Assembly (NCBI RefSeq): GCF_030499515.1
Contig: NZ_JASTWJ010000001.1
Location: 1,302,001-1,366,000 of the forward strand
Reading direction: 5' to 3'
Length of the DNA stretch: 64,000 nucleotides
From: Streptomyces sp. DT2A-34
GTDB taxonomy: Bacteria > Actinomycetota > Actinomycetes > Streptomycetales > Streptomycetaceae
Under the pieces are notes generated by a model. That model ran no database searches. It was not told the origin of the DNA and worked only from the letters and a program-made list of their open reading frames with translations. Position 1 is the stretch's first letter, and each line of letters begins with the position of its first letter. Below, piece by piece: positions 28,864 through 36,720 of this stretch. The position numbers and the translations under genes are program-made.

Positions 28864-29970
28864 ATGGATCTCGCCTTTCTGCATCCACTGTACGAACACT
28901 CCGGGCCCTGGGCCTCCGTGTACGTGGACACCTCCCGGCACACGGAGGACACACCGCATGAGCGCCGGCTGACCGCCCAGGCCCTGTCCCGGGAACTGGC
29001 CGAGCAGGGCGCCGACGACGCGACCTGCCGGGCCGTACGGAACGCGCTGGAGGAGTTGGAGCACTCCTCCGAGCCCCATGGGCGTGCGGTCTTCGCCCGC
29101 GCCGGTGAGGTGGTCCTCGATCCGGCCCTGGCCCGCGCCCCGATGCGCGACAGCGCCCACTGGGCGCCGCTGCCGCACACCGCGCCGCTGCTGGAGCTGG
29201 CAGGTGAGGACCCGGTCTGCGTGGTGGCCTACGTCGACCGCAAGGGTGCCGCCTTCGAGCTGCGCAGCGCGCTGGGCCGGCAGGACGTGGGTTCGGTCAC
29301 CGGCCGGCAGCATCCGATCCACCGTACGAGTACGTCCGACTGGTCCGAACGGCACTTTCAGCTCAAGGTGGAGAACACCTGGGAGCACAACGCGGCCGAG
29401 ATCGCCGACGCGCTCACCGTCTGCCAGGAGGAGACGCGGGCCGACCTGCTGATCCTCGTGGGTGACGACCGGGAGCGGCGGACCGTGCACGAACGGCTGC
29501 CGCGGCGGCTGCAGGACCTCGTGGTCGAGGCCCCGCACGGCACCGGCAGCCGGCTGCTCGACGATGACGTCGAACGGGCTCGTGAGGAGCATGTACGGCA
29601 GCGGGCGGAGCGTGAGCTGGAGCGGTTCCTGGCGGCCCGTGCGCCGGATTCCGAGGGGCGCTCCGCCGCGGTGGAGGGCGTGCCCGCGCTGATCGAGGCC
29701 GCCCGGGAGCACCGTATCGACGAGCTTCTGATTCGTCCGGACGGTCCCGACGCGCACCGGGAGGTGTGGATCGGTGAGGAGCCGGACCAGGTGGCGGTAC
29801 GCCGTACGGATCTGAAGATCCTCGGCGAGCAGCGCTCCTGGGCGGCGCGTGCGGACGACGCGCTGATCCGTTGCGCGGTCGCGACGGGGGCGCCGGCGCT
29901 GTCGGTGACCCCGGCGAGCCAGGGGGAGGCTCCGGTGGGCGGCCTGGGCGCGCTGCTGCGCTGGCAGTGA
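28864..29970 (+). CDS. Vms1/bacterial eRF1-like (baeRF) family protein
   Basis: A 368-residue protein of the Vms1 class, bacterial relatives of archaeal/eukaryotic release factor 1. Visible features are the N-terminal VYVDTSRHTEDTPHERRL, a middle VVAYVDRKGAAFELR strand, DLLILVGDDRERRTVHERLP, and a C-terminal RIDELLIRPDG / CAVATGAPALSVTP region matching the eRF1 domain 3-like fold. Family members are suspected to act on stalled ribosomes or peptidyl-tRNA, unproven here. GGGAGAG precedes ATG at 28864. It is divergent from the small DUF6158-like gene. Confidence 0.85.
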   Translation: MDLAFLHPLYEHSGPWASVYVDTSRHTEDTPHERRLTAQALSRELAEQGADDATCRAVRNALEELEHSSEPHGRAVFARAGEVVLDPALARAPMRDSAHWAPLPHTAPLLELAGEDPVCVVAYVDRKGAAFELRSALGRQDVGSVTGRQHPIHRTSTSDWSERHFQLKVENTWEHNAAEIADALTVCQEETRADLLILVGDDRERRTVHERLPRRLQDLVVEAPHGTGSRLLDDDVERAREEHVRQRAERELERFLAARAPDSEGRSAAVEGVPALIEAAREHRIDELLIRPDGPDAHREVWIGEEPDQVAVRRTDLKILGEQRSWAARADDALIRCAVATGAPALSVTPASQGEAPVGGLGALLRWQ

Positions 29971-29998
29971 CCGCCACCGGTACGGTCCGCTGAGTTTC

Positions 29999-30110
29999 CT
30001 CGCCCCCGCCGCCCCTACCCGTCCCATCCCTGGGGGCCTGCGGCCCCCAGGCCCCCGCTTCGGCCCTGAACGGGCCTCGTCCTCAAACGCCGGACGGGCT
30101 GAAAGATCCC
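29999..30110 (+). repeat. Dispersed repeat family B, copy 2, between convergent genes
   Basis: Same orientation as the copy at 12677-12810, and it shares both ends with it. The centre differs: here the hairpin is GGGGGCC-TGC-GGCCCCC. It fills most of the 159-bp gap between the convergent Vms1-like and ABC-F genes and is well placed as a bidirectional terminator. Confidence 0.75.
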
Positions 30111-30129
30111 TGGCCGGGGTCGGAAGAAG

Positions 30130-31749
30130 CTATCGCGTTCGCTCCACCCGTCGTTCGTCCCACACGGGCTCCGCCGTCTCGCGCACCCGTCCGTCGCTGC
30201 CGAAGACCAGGTAGCGGTCGAAGGCCCGGGCGAACCAGCGGTCGTGTGTGACCGCCAGCACCGTGCCCTCGAAGGCCTCCAGCCCTTCCTGGAGCGCCTC
30301 CGCGGACTCCAGGTCGAGGTTGTCGGTCGGCTCGTCGAGGAGCAGGGCCGTGGCCCCTTCCAGCTCCAGCAGCAGGATCTGGAAGCGGGCCTGCTGGCCA
30401 CCGGAGAGGCGGTCGAAGGCCTGCTCGGCCTGATGGGTGAGCTCGTAGCGGCGCAGCCGGGACATCGCGGCCCCCCGGTCCTGGGCGTGTTCCTTCCACA
30501 GAATGTCGAGGAGCGTACGGCCGACGAGCTCCGGGTGCGCGTGCGTCTGCGCGAAGTGCCCGGGCACGACGCGCGCCCCCAGCTTCCACTCCCCCCTGTG
30601 CGCCACGTCCTCGCCGGCCAGCAGGCGCAGGAAGTGCGACTTGCCGGAGCCGTTGGAGCCGAGGACGGCGACGCGTTCGCCGTAGAAGACCTCCAGGGAG
30701 AACGGCTTCATCAGCCCCGTGAGCTCAAGTCCCTCGCAGGTGACGGCCCGCACCCCGGTACGGCCGCCCTTCAGCCGCATCCTGATGTCCTGCTCGCGCG
30801 GCGGCTCCGGCGGCGGCCCCGCCTCCTCGAACTTGCGCAGCCGGGTCTGGGCGGCCCGGTAACGGGAGGCCATGTCGGTGCTGTTCTCGGCCGCTTGACG
30901 GAGCGTCAGCACCAGCTTCTTCAGCTGGGCGTGCTTCTCGTCCCAGCGCTTGCGCAACTCCTCGAAGCGGGCGAAGCGCTGACGTCGCGCCTCGTGATAC
31001 GTCGCGAAGCCGCCACCGTGCACCCACGCGTCCGCGCCGACGGGCGAGGGCTCCACCGACACGATCTTCTCGGCGGCGCGGGCGAGGAGTTCGCGGTCGT
31101 GGGAGACGAAGAGGACCGTCTTGCGGGTCTCCTTCAGGCGCTCCTCCAGCCAGCGCTTGCCGGGCACGTCGAGGTAGTTGTCCGGCTCGTCGAGCAGCAG
31201 CACCTCGTCCGTGCCGCGCAGCAGCGCCTCCAGCACCAGCCGCTTCTGCTCGCCGCCCGACAGGGTCCGCACCTGTCGCCACTGCGCCTTGTCGTACGGC
31301 ACGCCGAGCGCGGCCGTGGTGCACATGTCCCACAGCGTCTCGGCCTCGTACCCGCGCGCCTCGGCCCAGTCGGCGAGCGCCTGCGCGTACGTGAGCTGGG
31401 CGGCCTCGTCGTCGACGGTCATGAGGGCGTGCTCGGCGGCGTCGACGGCCTTCGCGGCCTCGCGGATGCGGGGCGGCGCGACCGACACGAGCAGGTCGCG
31501 TACGGTCGTCTCGTCCCGTACGGACCCCACGAACTGCCGCATCACGCCGAGGCCGCCGCTGACGGCGACGGTGCCGCCGTGCGGTTTCAGCTCGCCGGAG
31601 ATCAGCCGCAGCAGCGTCGTCTTGCCGGCACCGTTGGGCCCGACCAGCGCCACGACAGCGCCTTCGCCCACCCGGAAGGACACGTCGCCGAGCAACGCCC
31701 TCCCGTCGGGGAGGTAGTACTCGAGGTGCGCGGCTTCCAGATGTCCCAT
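30130..31749 (-). CDS. ABC-F family ATPase
   Basis: A 539-residue protein with two ABC cassettes and no membrane helices. Cassette 1: Walker A GPNGAGKTTLL, signature LSGGEQKRLVLEALL, Walker B VLLLDEPDNYLD. Cassette 2: GSNGSGKSHFLRLL, LSGGQQARFQILLLE, LLLDEPTDNLDL. A charged helical linker (residues about 245-320, RFEELRKRWDEKHAQLKKL) separates them. ABC-F proteins act on the ribosome as translation factors or antibiotic-resistance proteins; sequence alone does not say which. The start has no Shine-Dalgarno and looks leaderless. Confidence 0.92.
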   Translation of the reverse strand: MGHLEAAHLEYYLPDGRALLGDVSFRVGEGAVVALVGPNGAGKTTLLRLISGELKPHGGTVAVSGGLGVMRQFVGSVRDETTVRDLLVSVAPPRIREAAKAVDAAEHALMTVDDEAAQLTYAQALADWAEARGYEAETLWDMCTTAALGVPYDKAQWRQVRTLSGGEQKRLVLEALLRGTDEVLLLDEPDNYLDVPGKRWLEERLKETRKTVLFVSHDRELLARAAEKIVSVEPSPVGADAWVHGGGFATYHEARRQRFARFEELRKRWDEKHAQLKKLVLTLRQAAENSTDMASRYRAAQTRLRKFEEAGPPPEPPREQDIRMRLKGGRTGVRAVTCEGLELTGLMKPFSLEVFYGERVAVLGSNGSGKSHFLRLLAGEDVAHRGEWKLGARVVPGHFAQTHAHPELVGRTLLDILWKEHAQDRGAAMSRLRRYELTHQAEQAFDRLSGGQQARFQILLLELEGATALLLDEPTDNLDLESAEALQEGLEAFEGTVLAVTHDRWFARAFDRYLVFGSDGRVRETAEPVWDERRVERTR

Positions 31750-31757
31750 GGGGCCGA

Positions 31758-31787
31758 ATTCTGAGGTCCACCGACGGCACGGGGCAA
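31758..31787 (-). promoter_or_regulatory. Candidate housekeeping promoter for the ABC-F gene, leaderless
   Basis: Minus strand: TTGCCC (31787-31782), 18 bases, CAGAAT (31763-31758), then eight bases to ATG at 31749. No ribosome site lies in those eight bases, so transcription probably begins at or next to the start codon. Confidence 0.5.
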
Positions 31788-31840
31788 ACGCTTATCCGAC
31801 ACTCACGGTCCCTCTCGGCCACCGGCCGGCATCATCCAGC

Positions 31841-32216
31841 CCGTCCGGCGTTCAAGGACGAGCCCACACCATCCCCAGCCCCCACCCACCCGGCTGGTGG
31901 CCTCGCCACTCCACACCAGCCCGCGTCATTCAGCCCGTCCGGCGCCCAAGGACGAGCCCACACCATCCCCAGCCCCCACCCACCCGGCTGGTGGCCTCGC
32001 CACTCCACACCAGCCCGCGTCATTCAGCCCGTCCGGCGCCCAAGGACGAGCCCACACCATCCCCAGCCCCCACCCACCCGGCTGGTGGCCTCGCCACTCC
32101 ACACCAGCCCGCGTCATTCAGCCCGTCCGGCGCCCAAGGACGAGCCCACACCATCCCCAGCCCCCACCCACCCGGCTGGTGGCCTCGCCACTCCACACCA
32201 GCCCGCGTCATTCAGC
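31841..32216. repeat. Tandem array of four 94-bp units
   Basis: Exact spacing of 94 bp: units begin with CCGTCCGGCG at 31841, 31935, 32029 and 32123, and a fifth partial start at 32217 runs into a family B repeat. Units 2-4 read as identical; unit 1 differs by two bases (TTC for CCC after the shared start). Each unit has a small hairpin, CCACC-CGGCT-GGTGG. The length is not a multiple of three, so the open frames through it are not coding. It lies in the 681-bp divergent gap between the ABC-F and PAP2 genes. Confidence 0.95.
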
Positions 32217-32350
32217 CCGTCCGGCGTTTGAGGACGAGGCCCGTTCAGGGCCGAAGCAGGGGTCTGGGGGCCGCAGGCCCCCAGGGGGCGGGGTCGAAGG
32301 GGCGGCAGCCCCTGGGGGACGGGACGGGTAGGGGCGGCGGGGGCGAGAAC
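32208..32350 (-). repeat. Dispersed repeat family B, copy 3, inverted
   Basis: Opposite orientation to the copies at 12677 and 29999, sharing the same ends (GTTTGAGGACGAGGCCCGTT block and GGGTAGGGGCGGCGGGGGCG). The first bases of each 94-bp unit in the adjacent array match this element's end, so the array appears to have grown out of it. It is not between gene 3' ends here, unlike the other copies. Confidence 0.75.
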
Positions 32351-32430
32351 TCGCGGCGCACGCCCGTCCTCCGTGCCTCGGCCCCCTCCGACCGGACAGG
32401 AACCGGCCAGTTCAGGGTACTCAGCCCTGT

Positions 32431-33924
32431 ATGAGCCCAGACGTCGACCTCACCGTCCCGAAACCCGGCCGGCACGCCCTGCGCGACCGACTCCTCGTCC
32501 TCGACTCCCGGCTGTTCGAGTTCGCCGCGGAACGGAACTGGCCGTATGCCGAGCGAGTCCTGCCGCGGCTGAGCCGGAGCGCGAACCACGGAGTGCTGTG
32601 GTTCGCGACGGCCGCCGCCATCGCCGCCGGCCGCACCCCACGGGGCCGCCGGGCCGCGGCCCGGGGGCTCGCCTCGTTGAGCCTGGCCTCGCTGACCATC
32701 AACACCCTCGGCAAGCGATCGGTACGCCGCCCCCGCCCTCTGCTGGACCCCGTACCGCTGGTCCGGCAGCTGAAGCGGCAGCCGATCACCACCTCGTTCC
32801 CGTCGGGGCACGCGGCGTCGGCGGCCGCGTTCGCGACCGGTGTCGCCCTGGAGTCGCCCGCGTGGGGCCTGGCGGTGGCCCCGATCGCGTGGTCGGTCGC
32901 GCTGTCCCGCGTGTACACCGGCGTCCACTTCCCGAGCGACGTGCTGGCGGGCGCGGCCCTGGGCGCGGGCGCGGCGTTCGCGGTGCGGGGCATGGTGCCG
33001 ACGCGTGACCGGCTGATCCCGCCGGCCCGGCCCCGTACGGACGTTCCGGCGCTGCCGGACGGAGCCGGCCTGGTGATGGTGGCCAACAAGGGGGCGGGCA
33101 CGGCGGACCGGGTGCACGCCCTGCTGGACGCGCTGCCGCGCGCCGAGGTCGTCGAGTGCGAACCCGGCTATGTCCGCGCCGAGTTGCAGAAGGCGGCGAC
33201 CCGCGCGCGGGTGCTCGGCGTGTGCGGCGGCGACGGCACCGTGAACGCGGCCGCGGAGGTGGCCCTGCGGCACGGTCTGTCCCTCGCCGTGCTGCCCGGC
33301 GGCACGCTGAACCACTTCGCCCACGACCTGGGCGTGGAGGGCGAACGCGATCTGACCCGGGCCGTCCAGCGGGGCGAGGCCGTGCGCGTGGACGTGGGCC
33401 GGTTCACCTGCGACGGACAGCACGGTCTGTTCCTCAACACCTGCAGCCTGGGCGTGTATCCGGAGCTCGTGCGCAAGCGCGACCGCTTCGCGCCCCGGAT
33501 CGGTGCCTGGCCGGCCGGCGTGCTCGCGGCCCTGCGCGTCCTGCGCAGCGACCGCCACCCGCTGCACGCCGAAGTCGCCGGCCGCGCCCACCCGTTGTGG
33601 CTGCTGTTCGCCGGGAACGGCACCTACCACCGGCTGGGCCTCGCCCCCGCCCGCCGCCTGGACCTCGCGGACGGCGTGCTCGACGTACGGGTCGTGCACG
33701 GCGGCCGCCGCCCCGCCCTGCGCCTGCTCGCGGCCGCCCTCGCGGGCCCGCTGACCCGCTCCCCGGCCCATGCGGCGGTCCAGGTGGGCCGACTGCACCT
33801 GTCGGGCGTCACCCCGGGCGCGCTCCTCGCGTACGACGGCGAAGTCACCGAGGTGGGGGGCGAGGTGACGCTGGAGAAGCTGCCGGAGGCGCTGACGGTC
33901 TATCGTCCGCTGTCCGGCTCCTGA
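32431..33924 (+). CDS. PAP2 phosphatase fused to a diacylglycerol/lipid kinase domain
   Basis: A 497-residue two-domain protein. Residues about 45-190 form a PAP2 acid phosphatase with all three motifs: KRSVRRPRP, PSGHA and SRVYTGVHFPSD. Residues about 210-495 form a DAGK/LCB5 lipid kinase domain with VCGGDGTVNAAAE and LPGGTLNHFA. The fusion joins a lipid-phosphate phosphatase to a lipid kinase, presumably in one phospholipid or undecaprenol-type cycle at the membrane. Start ATG at 32431 has no Shine-Dalgarno; GGGTAC (32415-32420) ends ten bases upstream, again suggesting a near-leaderless mRNA. Confidence 0.9.
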   Translation: MSPDVDLTVPKPGRHALRDRLLVLDSRLFEFAAERNWPYAERVLPRLSRSANHGVLWFATAAAIAAGRTPRGRRAAARGLASLSLASLTINTLGKRSVRRPRPLLDPVPLVRQLKRQPITTSFPSGHAASAAAFATGVALESPAWGLAVAPIAWSVALSRVYTGVHFPSDVLAGAALGAGAAFAVRGMVPTRDRLIPPARPRTDVPALPDGAGLVMVANKGAGTADRVHALLDALPRAEVVECEPGYVRAELQKAATRARVLGVCGGDGTVNAAAEVALRHGLSLAVLPGGTLNHFAHDLGVEGERDLTRAVQRGEAVRVDVGRFTCDGQHGLFLNTCSLGVYPELVRKRDRFAPRIGAWPAGVLAALRVLRSDRHPLHAEVAGRAHPLWLLFAGNGTYHRLGLAPARRLDLADGVLDVRVVHGGRRPALRLLAAALAGPLTRSPAHAAVQVGRLHLSGVTPGALLAYDGEVTEVGGEVTLEKLPEALTVYRPLSGS

Positions 33925-34064
33925 GCAGCCATCTCCTGATCCTCCGTCAGTCCGGATACTAAAACGCAGGTCTCACCATTCGACATGCGGGCGTACGGTG
34001 TCGCGTACCGCCCGGCGGGGCCGTGAGCCCCGTGAGCCGGTACGACGCGACGAGGGGAACAGCC

Positions 34065-34886
34065 ATGTCGAAGGCACAGGAGACCGCCGTCTACACGCAC
34101 GGGCACCACGAGTCCGTGCTGCGCTCGCACACCTGGCGCACCGCCGCCAACTCGGCGGCCTATCTGCTCGGCTCGCTGAAGCCGCACATGAAGATCCTGG
34201 ACGTCGGCTGCGGACCGGGCACGATCACCGCCGACCTGGCGGCCCTGGTCCCCGACGGGCATGTCACCGGTGTCGACCGGGCGCCGGAGATCCTGGAGCA
34301 GGCCCGGGCCACGGCCATCGGACGAGGTCTGACGAACGTCGAGTTCGCCGTCGCGGACGTCCATGCCCTGGACTTCCCGGACGACACGTTCTGCGTGGTC
34401 CACGCCCACCAGGTGCTCCAGCACGTCGGCGATCCGGTCGGCGCGCTGCGCGAGATGAGGCGGGTCACCAAACCGGGCGGGTTCATCGCGGTCCGCGACT
34501 CGGACTACGCGGCGATGACCTGGTATCCCGCGTCCCGGGGGATGGACGACTGGCTGGACCTGTACCGCCGGGTCGCCCGCGCCAACGGCGGCGAACCGGA
34601 CGCCGGACGCCGGCTGAAGGCCTGGGCGCTGCGAGCGGGGCTCACGGACATCACGGCCGGCTCGGGCACCTGGACCTTCGCCACGCCGGACGAGCGGGCC
34701 TGGTGGAGCGGCCTGTGGGCGGACCGCACGCTGGCCTCGGCGTATGCCGAGCGGGCCACGGAGGGCGGGCACGCGAGTGCCGAGCAGCTGCGGGCCGTGT
34801 CGGAGGCGTGGCGGGAGTGGGGGCGGCAGGAGGACGGCTGGTTCAGCGTGCTGCACGGGGAGATTCTGTGCCGTAAGGAAGTCTGA
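34065..34886 (+). CDS. Class I SAM-dependent methyltransferase
   Basis: A 273-residue methyltransferase of the UbiE/COQ5-like type. The SAM motif is DVGCGPGTITADLA, the acidic residue ending strand 2 is VTGVDRAPE, and post-motifs are VVHAHQVLQHVGDP and TKPGGFIAVRDSD. I prefer ATG at 34065 to the in-frame ATG at 34023 because GAGGGGAAC lies just before it and the family begins there. Substrate unknown. It is followed by a small hydrophobic protein gene with its own strong ribosome site. Confidence 0.88.
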   Translation: MSKAQETAVYTHGHHESVLRSHTWRTAANSAAYLLGSLKPHMKILDVGCGPGTITADLAALVPDGHVTGVDRAPEILEQARATAIGRGLTNVEFAVADVHALDFPDDTFCVVHAHQVLQHVGDPVGALREMRRVTKPGGFIAVRDSDYAAMTWYPASRGMDDWLDLYRRVARANGGEPDAGRRLKAWALRAGLTDITAGSGTWTFATPDERAWWSGLWADRTLASAYAERATEGGHASAEQLRAVSEAWREWGRQEDGWFSVLHGEILCRKEV

Positions 34887-34927
34887 ATCGCGAATTTCTG
34901 GTGACTCGGCGAGCAGGAGGTCAAATC

Positions 34928-35098
34928 ATGGTTCCTATTCTGCTCGTGTTGCTGCTGGCCCTGATCCTTTTCGGTGCCGGATTCGCGCTGAAGGCCCTGT
35001 GGTGGATCGCGATCGCGGTTCTCGTGGTGTGGCTCCTCGGTTTCGTCCTGCGTGGCACGACCACGGCAGGCGGCAGGGGCCGCTGGTATCGGTGGTGA
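34928..35098 (+). CDS. Small hydrophobic membrane protein (56 aa)
   Basis: A two-helix peptide (MVPILLVLLLALILFGAGF, then ALWWIAIAVLVVWLLGFVL) ending in a short basic tail. AGGAGGT at ideal spacing precedes ATG at 34928, so the start is firm. Such hydrophobic proteins are common in Streptomyces and have no known function. The gene ends at a bidirectional-looking hairpin against the gas vesicle operon. Confidence 0.85.
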   Translation: MVPILLVLLLALILFGAGFALKALWWIAIAVLVVWLLGFVLRGTTTAGGRGRWYRW

Positions 35099-35125
35099 GT
35101 TGATTTCACTCCCAGGGAAATCAAC
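35099..35125. terminator. Perfect 9-bp stem hairpin between convergent genes
   Basis: GTTGATTTC (35099-35107) and GAAATCAAC (35117-35125) form a perfect stem with a nine-base loop, directly after the small hydrophobic gene and just before the gvpK 3' end. A second TTTCACTCCC follows at about 35136, so the element is partly directly repeated. AT-richer than its surroundings. Confidence 0.65.
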
Positions 35126-35137
35126 GGGGAACTCATT

Positions 35138-35422
35138 TCACTCCCTGGGAAGAAGCGGTCCCAGCGGCCCGAGGTCCAGGTTCAGGTCCTCGGGCCGCAG
35201 TCCGTAGCGCTCGCGCAGCTCGGTCATACGGTCGTCGAGCAGCATCAGCGTGAGCCCGATCCGTTCCTCCTGCTCCTCGCTCAGGTCACCCTCGTCGAAG
35301 CGGCGCAGCGCCTGGCGCTCCATGAGCTGGCGCAGCAGTTCCACGACCGTCAGGACGAGTTTCACCAGGTCGCGTTCCACGGTGTCGGGCTCGAGGTCCA
35401 GCCGGTTGCGTCGGGACGTCAT
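35138..35422 (-). CDS. gvpK: Gas vesicle protein GvpK
   Basis: A 94-residue accessory gas vesicle protein, last gene of the gvp operon. It has the family helix LDLEPDTVERDLVKLVLTVV and a C-terminal ending GLRPEDLNLDLGPLGPLLP. It is one of the conserved assembly proteins found with GvpA in all gas vesicle clusters. The ATG at 35422 lies one base after the gvpS stop, with GGGGAG inside gvpS. Confidence 0.93.
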   Translation of the reverse strand: MTSRRNRLDLEPDTVERDLVKLVLTVVELLRQLMERQALRRFDEGDLSEEQEERIGLTLMLLDDRMTELRERYGLRPEDLNLDLGPLGPLLPRE

Positions 35423-35423
35423 G

Positions 35424-35606
35424 TCAACTCCCCCAGGGTGACGGGACCTGCTCGTTGACGGAGCTGATCAGCGCGTTCAGGTCGATACGGACGAGGTCGA
35501 CGTCCGCGATGCGCAGGGTGATGTCCCCCGTGACGACGACGCCTCCGGCGAGCAGCCGGTCGAGCAGGTCCACGAGCGCGATCTCGCGGCGTTCGACGAC
35601 GGTCAC
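35424..35606 (-). CDS. gvpS: Small gas vesicle GvpA/J-family protein (GvpS type)
   Basis: A 60-residue member of the GvpA/GvpJ family: EIALVDLLDRLLAGGVVVTG, then DITLRIADVDLVRIDLNALI. It is shorter than GvpA and lacks the C-terminal extension. In Streptomyces the gene between gvpL and gvpK is named gvpS. The GTG start overlaps the gvpL stop (GTGA). Confidence 0.88.
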   Translation of the reverse strand: MTVVERREIALVDLLDRLLAGGVVVTGDITLRIADVDLVRIDLNALISSVNEQVPSPWGS

Positions 35607-36397
35607 GGGCCCACCTCCGGCTCCTCCACCGCGAACTCCCCGGTGAAGGAATAGGCCGCCCAAGGCCCGGTGAGTTCGACCCGGATTCCGGGGGCGTCGT
35701 CCTTGGCGCGGTCCACGAGCTCCACGAATTCCTCGGAATCCGCACGCGGCACCAGATAGGCGGCGTTGAGCACATTCTGCCCGGGTGCGCGGGAAAGCGC
35801 GGAGTTCTGCGGTGCGTGCAGCCGGGAATCCTCGGCGAACGAGGAAAGCGTTTCGTGCAGTCGGCCGGCGAATGCGGTGGCCCGGTGCCACACGTCCTCG
35901 CGGGCCTGTGTCTGCGTACGGCGCCGACGCAGATAGTCACGGCCCGACACGGCCTTCGCCTCGGGCCGAGGCTCGGTGGGCTTCGCGGCCTGAGCCGGTT
36001 CCGTTTCGGCGTACACCTTGACGCCCCACTCCACCCGCCCGTCCAGCCGGTCGAGGACGCGGCGGAAGTCCTCCTCGCGTGCCTCCATCATGGCCCGTAC
36101 GCCGCTGTCGTCCCGGAAGACGGTGGCCAGCCGCAACGGCAGCGGGGTCGTGACGGCGGTGAGCGCGTCGATGACCGTCTGGTGTGCGCGGGCCGTCGCC
36201 GTGAGCCAGTCCAGGTCCTCCAGGTGGGCGCGCAGCGGCTCCTCGGCGAAGTCCGCCTCCGGCACCGTACTGACCACGGCGATCAGGCCGTGGTGCGTCA
36301 GCTGCTTCGGCGGCGCCCCGGCGACCCCCGACAGCTGGGCCTGCAGGGCGGAGCGAAAGGGGCGGCAGACGGCGTAGACGTAGCGCAGGCCGGTCAT
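35603..36397 (-). CDS. gvpL: Gas vesicle protein GvpL/F family
   Basis: A 264-residue GvpL/GvpF-family protein needed for vesicle assembly. Typical parts are LRYVYAVCRPF at the N-terminus, LTHHGLIAVVSTVPEADFAEEPL, PLPLRLATVFRDDSGV, and the C-terminal NAAYLVPRADSEEFVELVD and LTGPWAAYSFTG. Start ATG at 36397 has AGGAGGAGG upstream; it overlaps gvpJ by four bases. Confidence 0.9.
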   Translation of the reverse strand: MTGLRYVYAVCRPFRSALQAQLSGVAGAPPKQLTHHGLIAVVSTVPEADFAEEPLRAHLEDLDWLTATARAHQTVIDALTAVTTPLPLRLATVFRDDSGVRAMMEAREEDFRRVLDRLDGRVEWGVKVYAETEPAQAAKPTEPRPEAKAVSGRDYLRRRRTQTQAREDVWHRATAFAGRLHETLSSFAEDSRLHAPQNSALSRAPGQNVLNAAYLVPRADSEEFVELVDRAKDDAPGIRVELTGPWAAYSFTGEFAVEEPEVGP

Positions 36398-36720
36398 GGG
36401 GCCTCCTCCTCTTCCCTGGCGGGCTCCAGCCGGGCCAGACGCTCGCGCAACTCGGCGTTCTCCCGGGCGAGTTCTTTGCGGCGGGCGCCTGAGGACAGTG
36501 CCGGATCGTCCTCCCACCAGTCGATGCCCATCTCCTTCGCCTTGTCGACCGAGGCGACGATGAGGCGCAGCTTGATGGTGAGCAGCTCGATGTCGAGCAG
36601 GTTGATCCGGATGTCGCCCGCGATGACGATGCCCTTGTCCAGCACCCTTTCCAGGATGTCGGCGAGATTGGCGCCGCTGCCCTGGCCGTAGGGCTCGGGG
36701 AGCCGGCTGGACATCGTCAT
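36394..36720 (-). CDS. gvpJ: Gas vesicle protein GvpJ
   Basis: A 108-residue GvpA-related minor protein: NLADILERVLDKGIVIAG, DIRINLLDIELLTIKLRLIV, then the IDWWEDDP motif and a charged helix (ARENAELRERLARLEP). These are hallmarks of GvpJ rather than GvpA. Both ends overlap neighbours by ATGA. Confidence 0.92.
   Translation of the reverse strand: MTMSSRLPEPYGQGSGANLADILERVLDKGIVIAGDIRINLLDIELLTIKLRLIVASVDKAKEMGIDWWEDDPALSSGARRKELARENAELRERLARLEPAREEEEAP

Noticed and set aside
31841..32216. CRISPR array
   Set aside because: Units are contiguous and identical throughout, with no short repeat alternating with unique spacers, and no cas genes are nearby.
31748..32434. Open frame of 228 codons through the 94-bp repeats
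   Set aside because: The repeat length is not a multiple of three, all three frames rotate through the same Pro/Ser-rich peptide, and there is no ribosome site.
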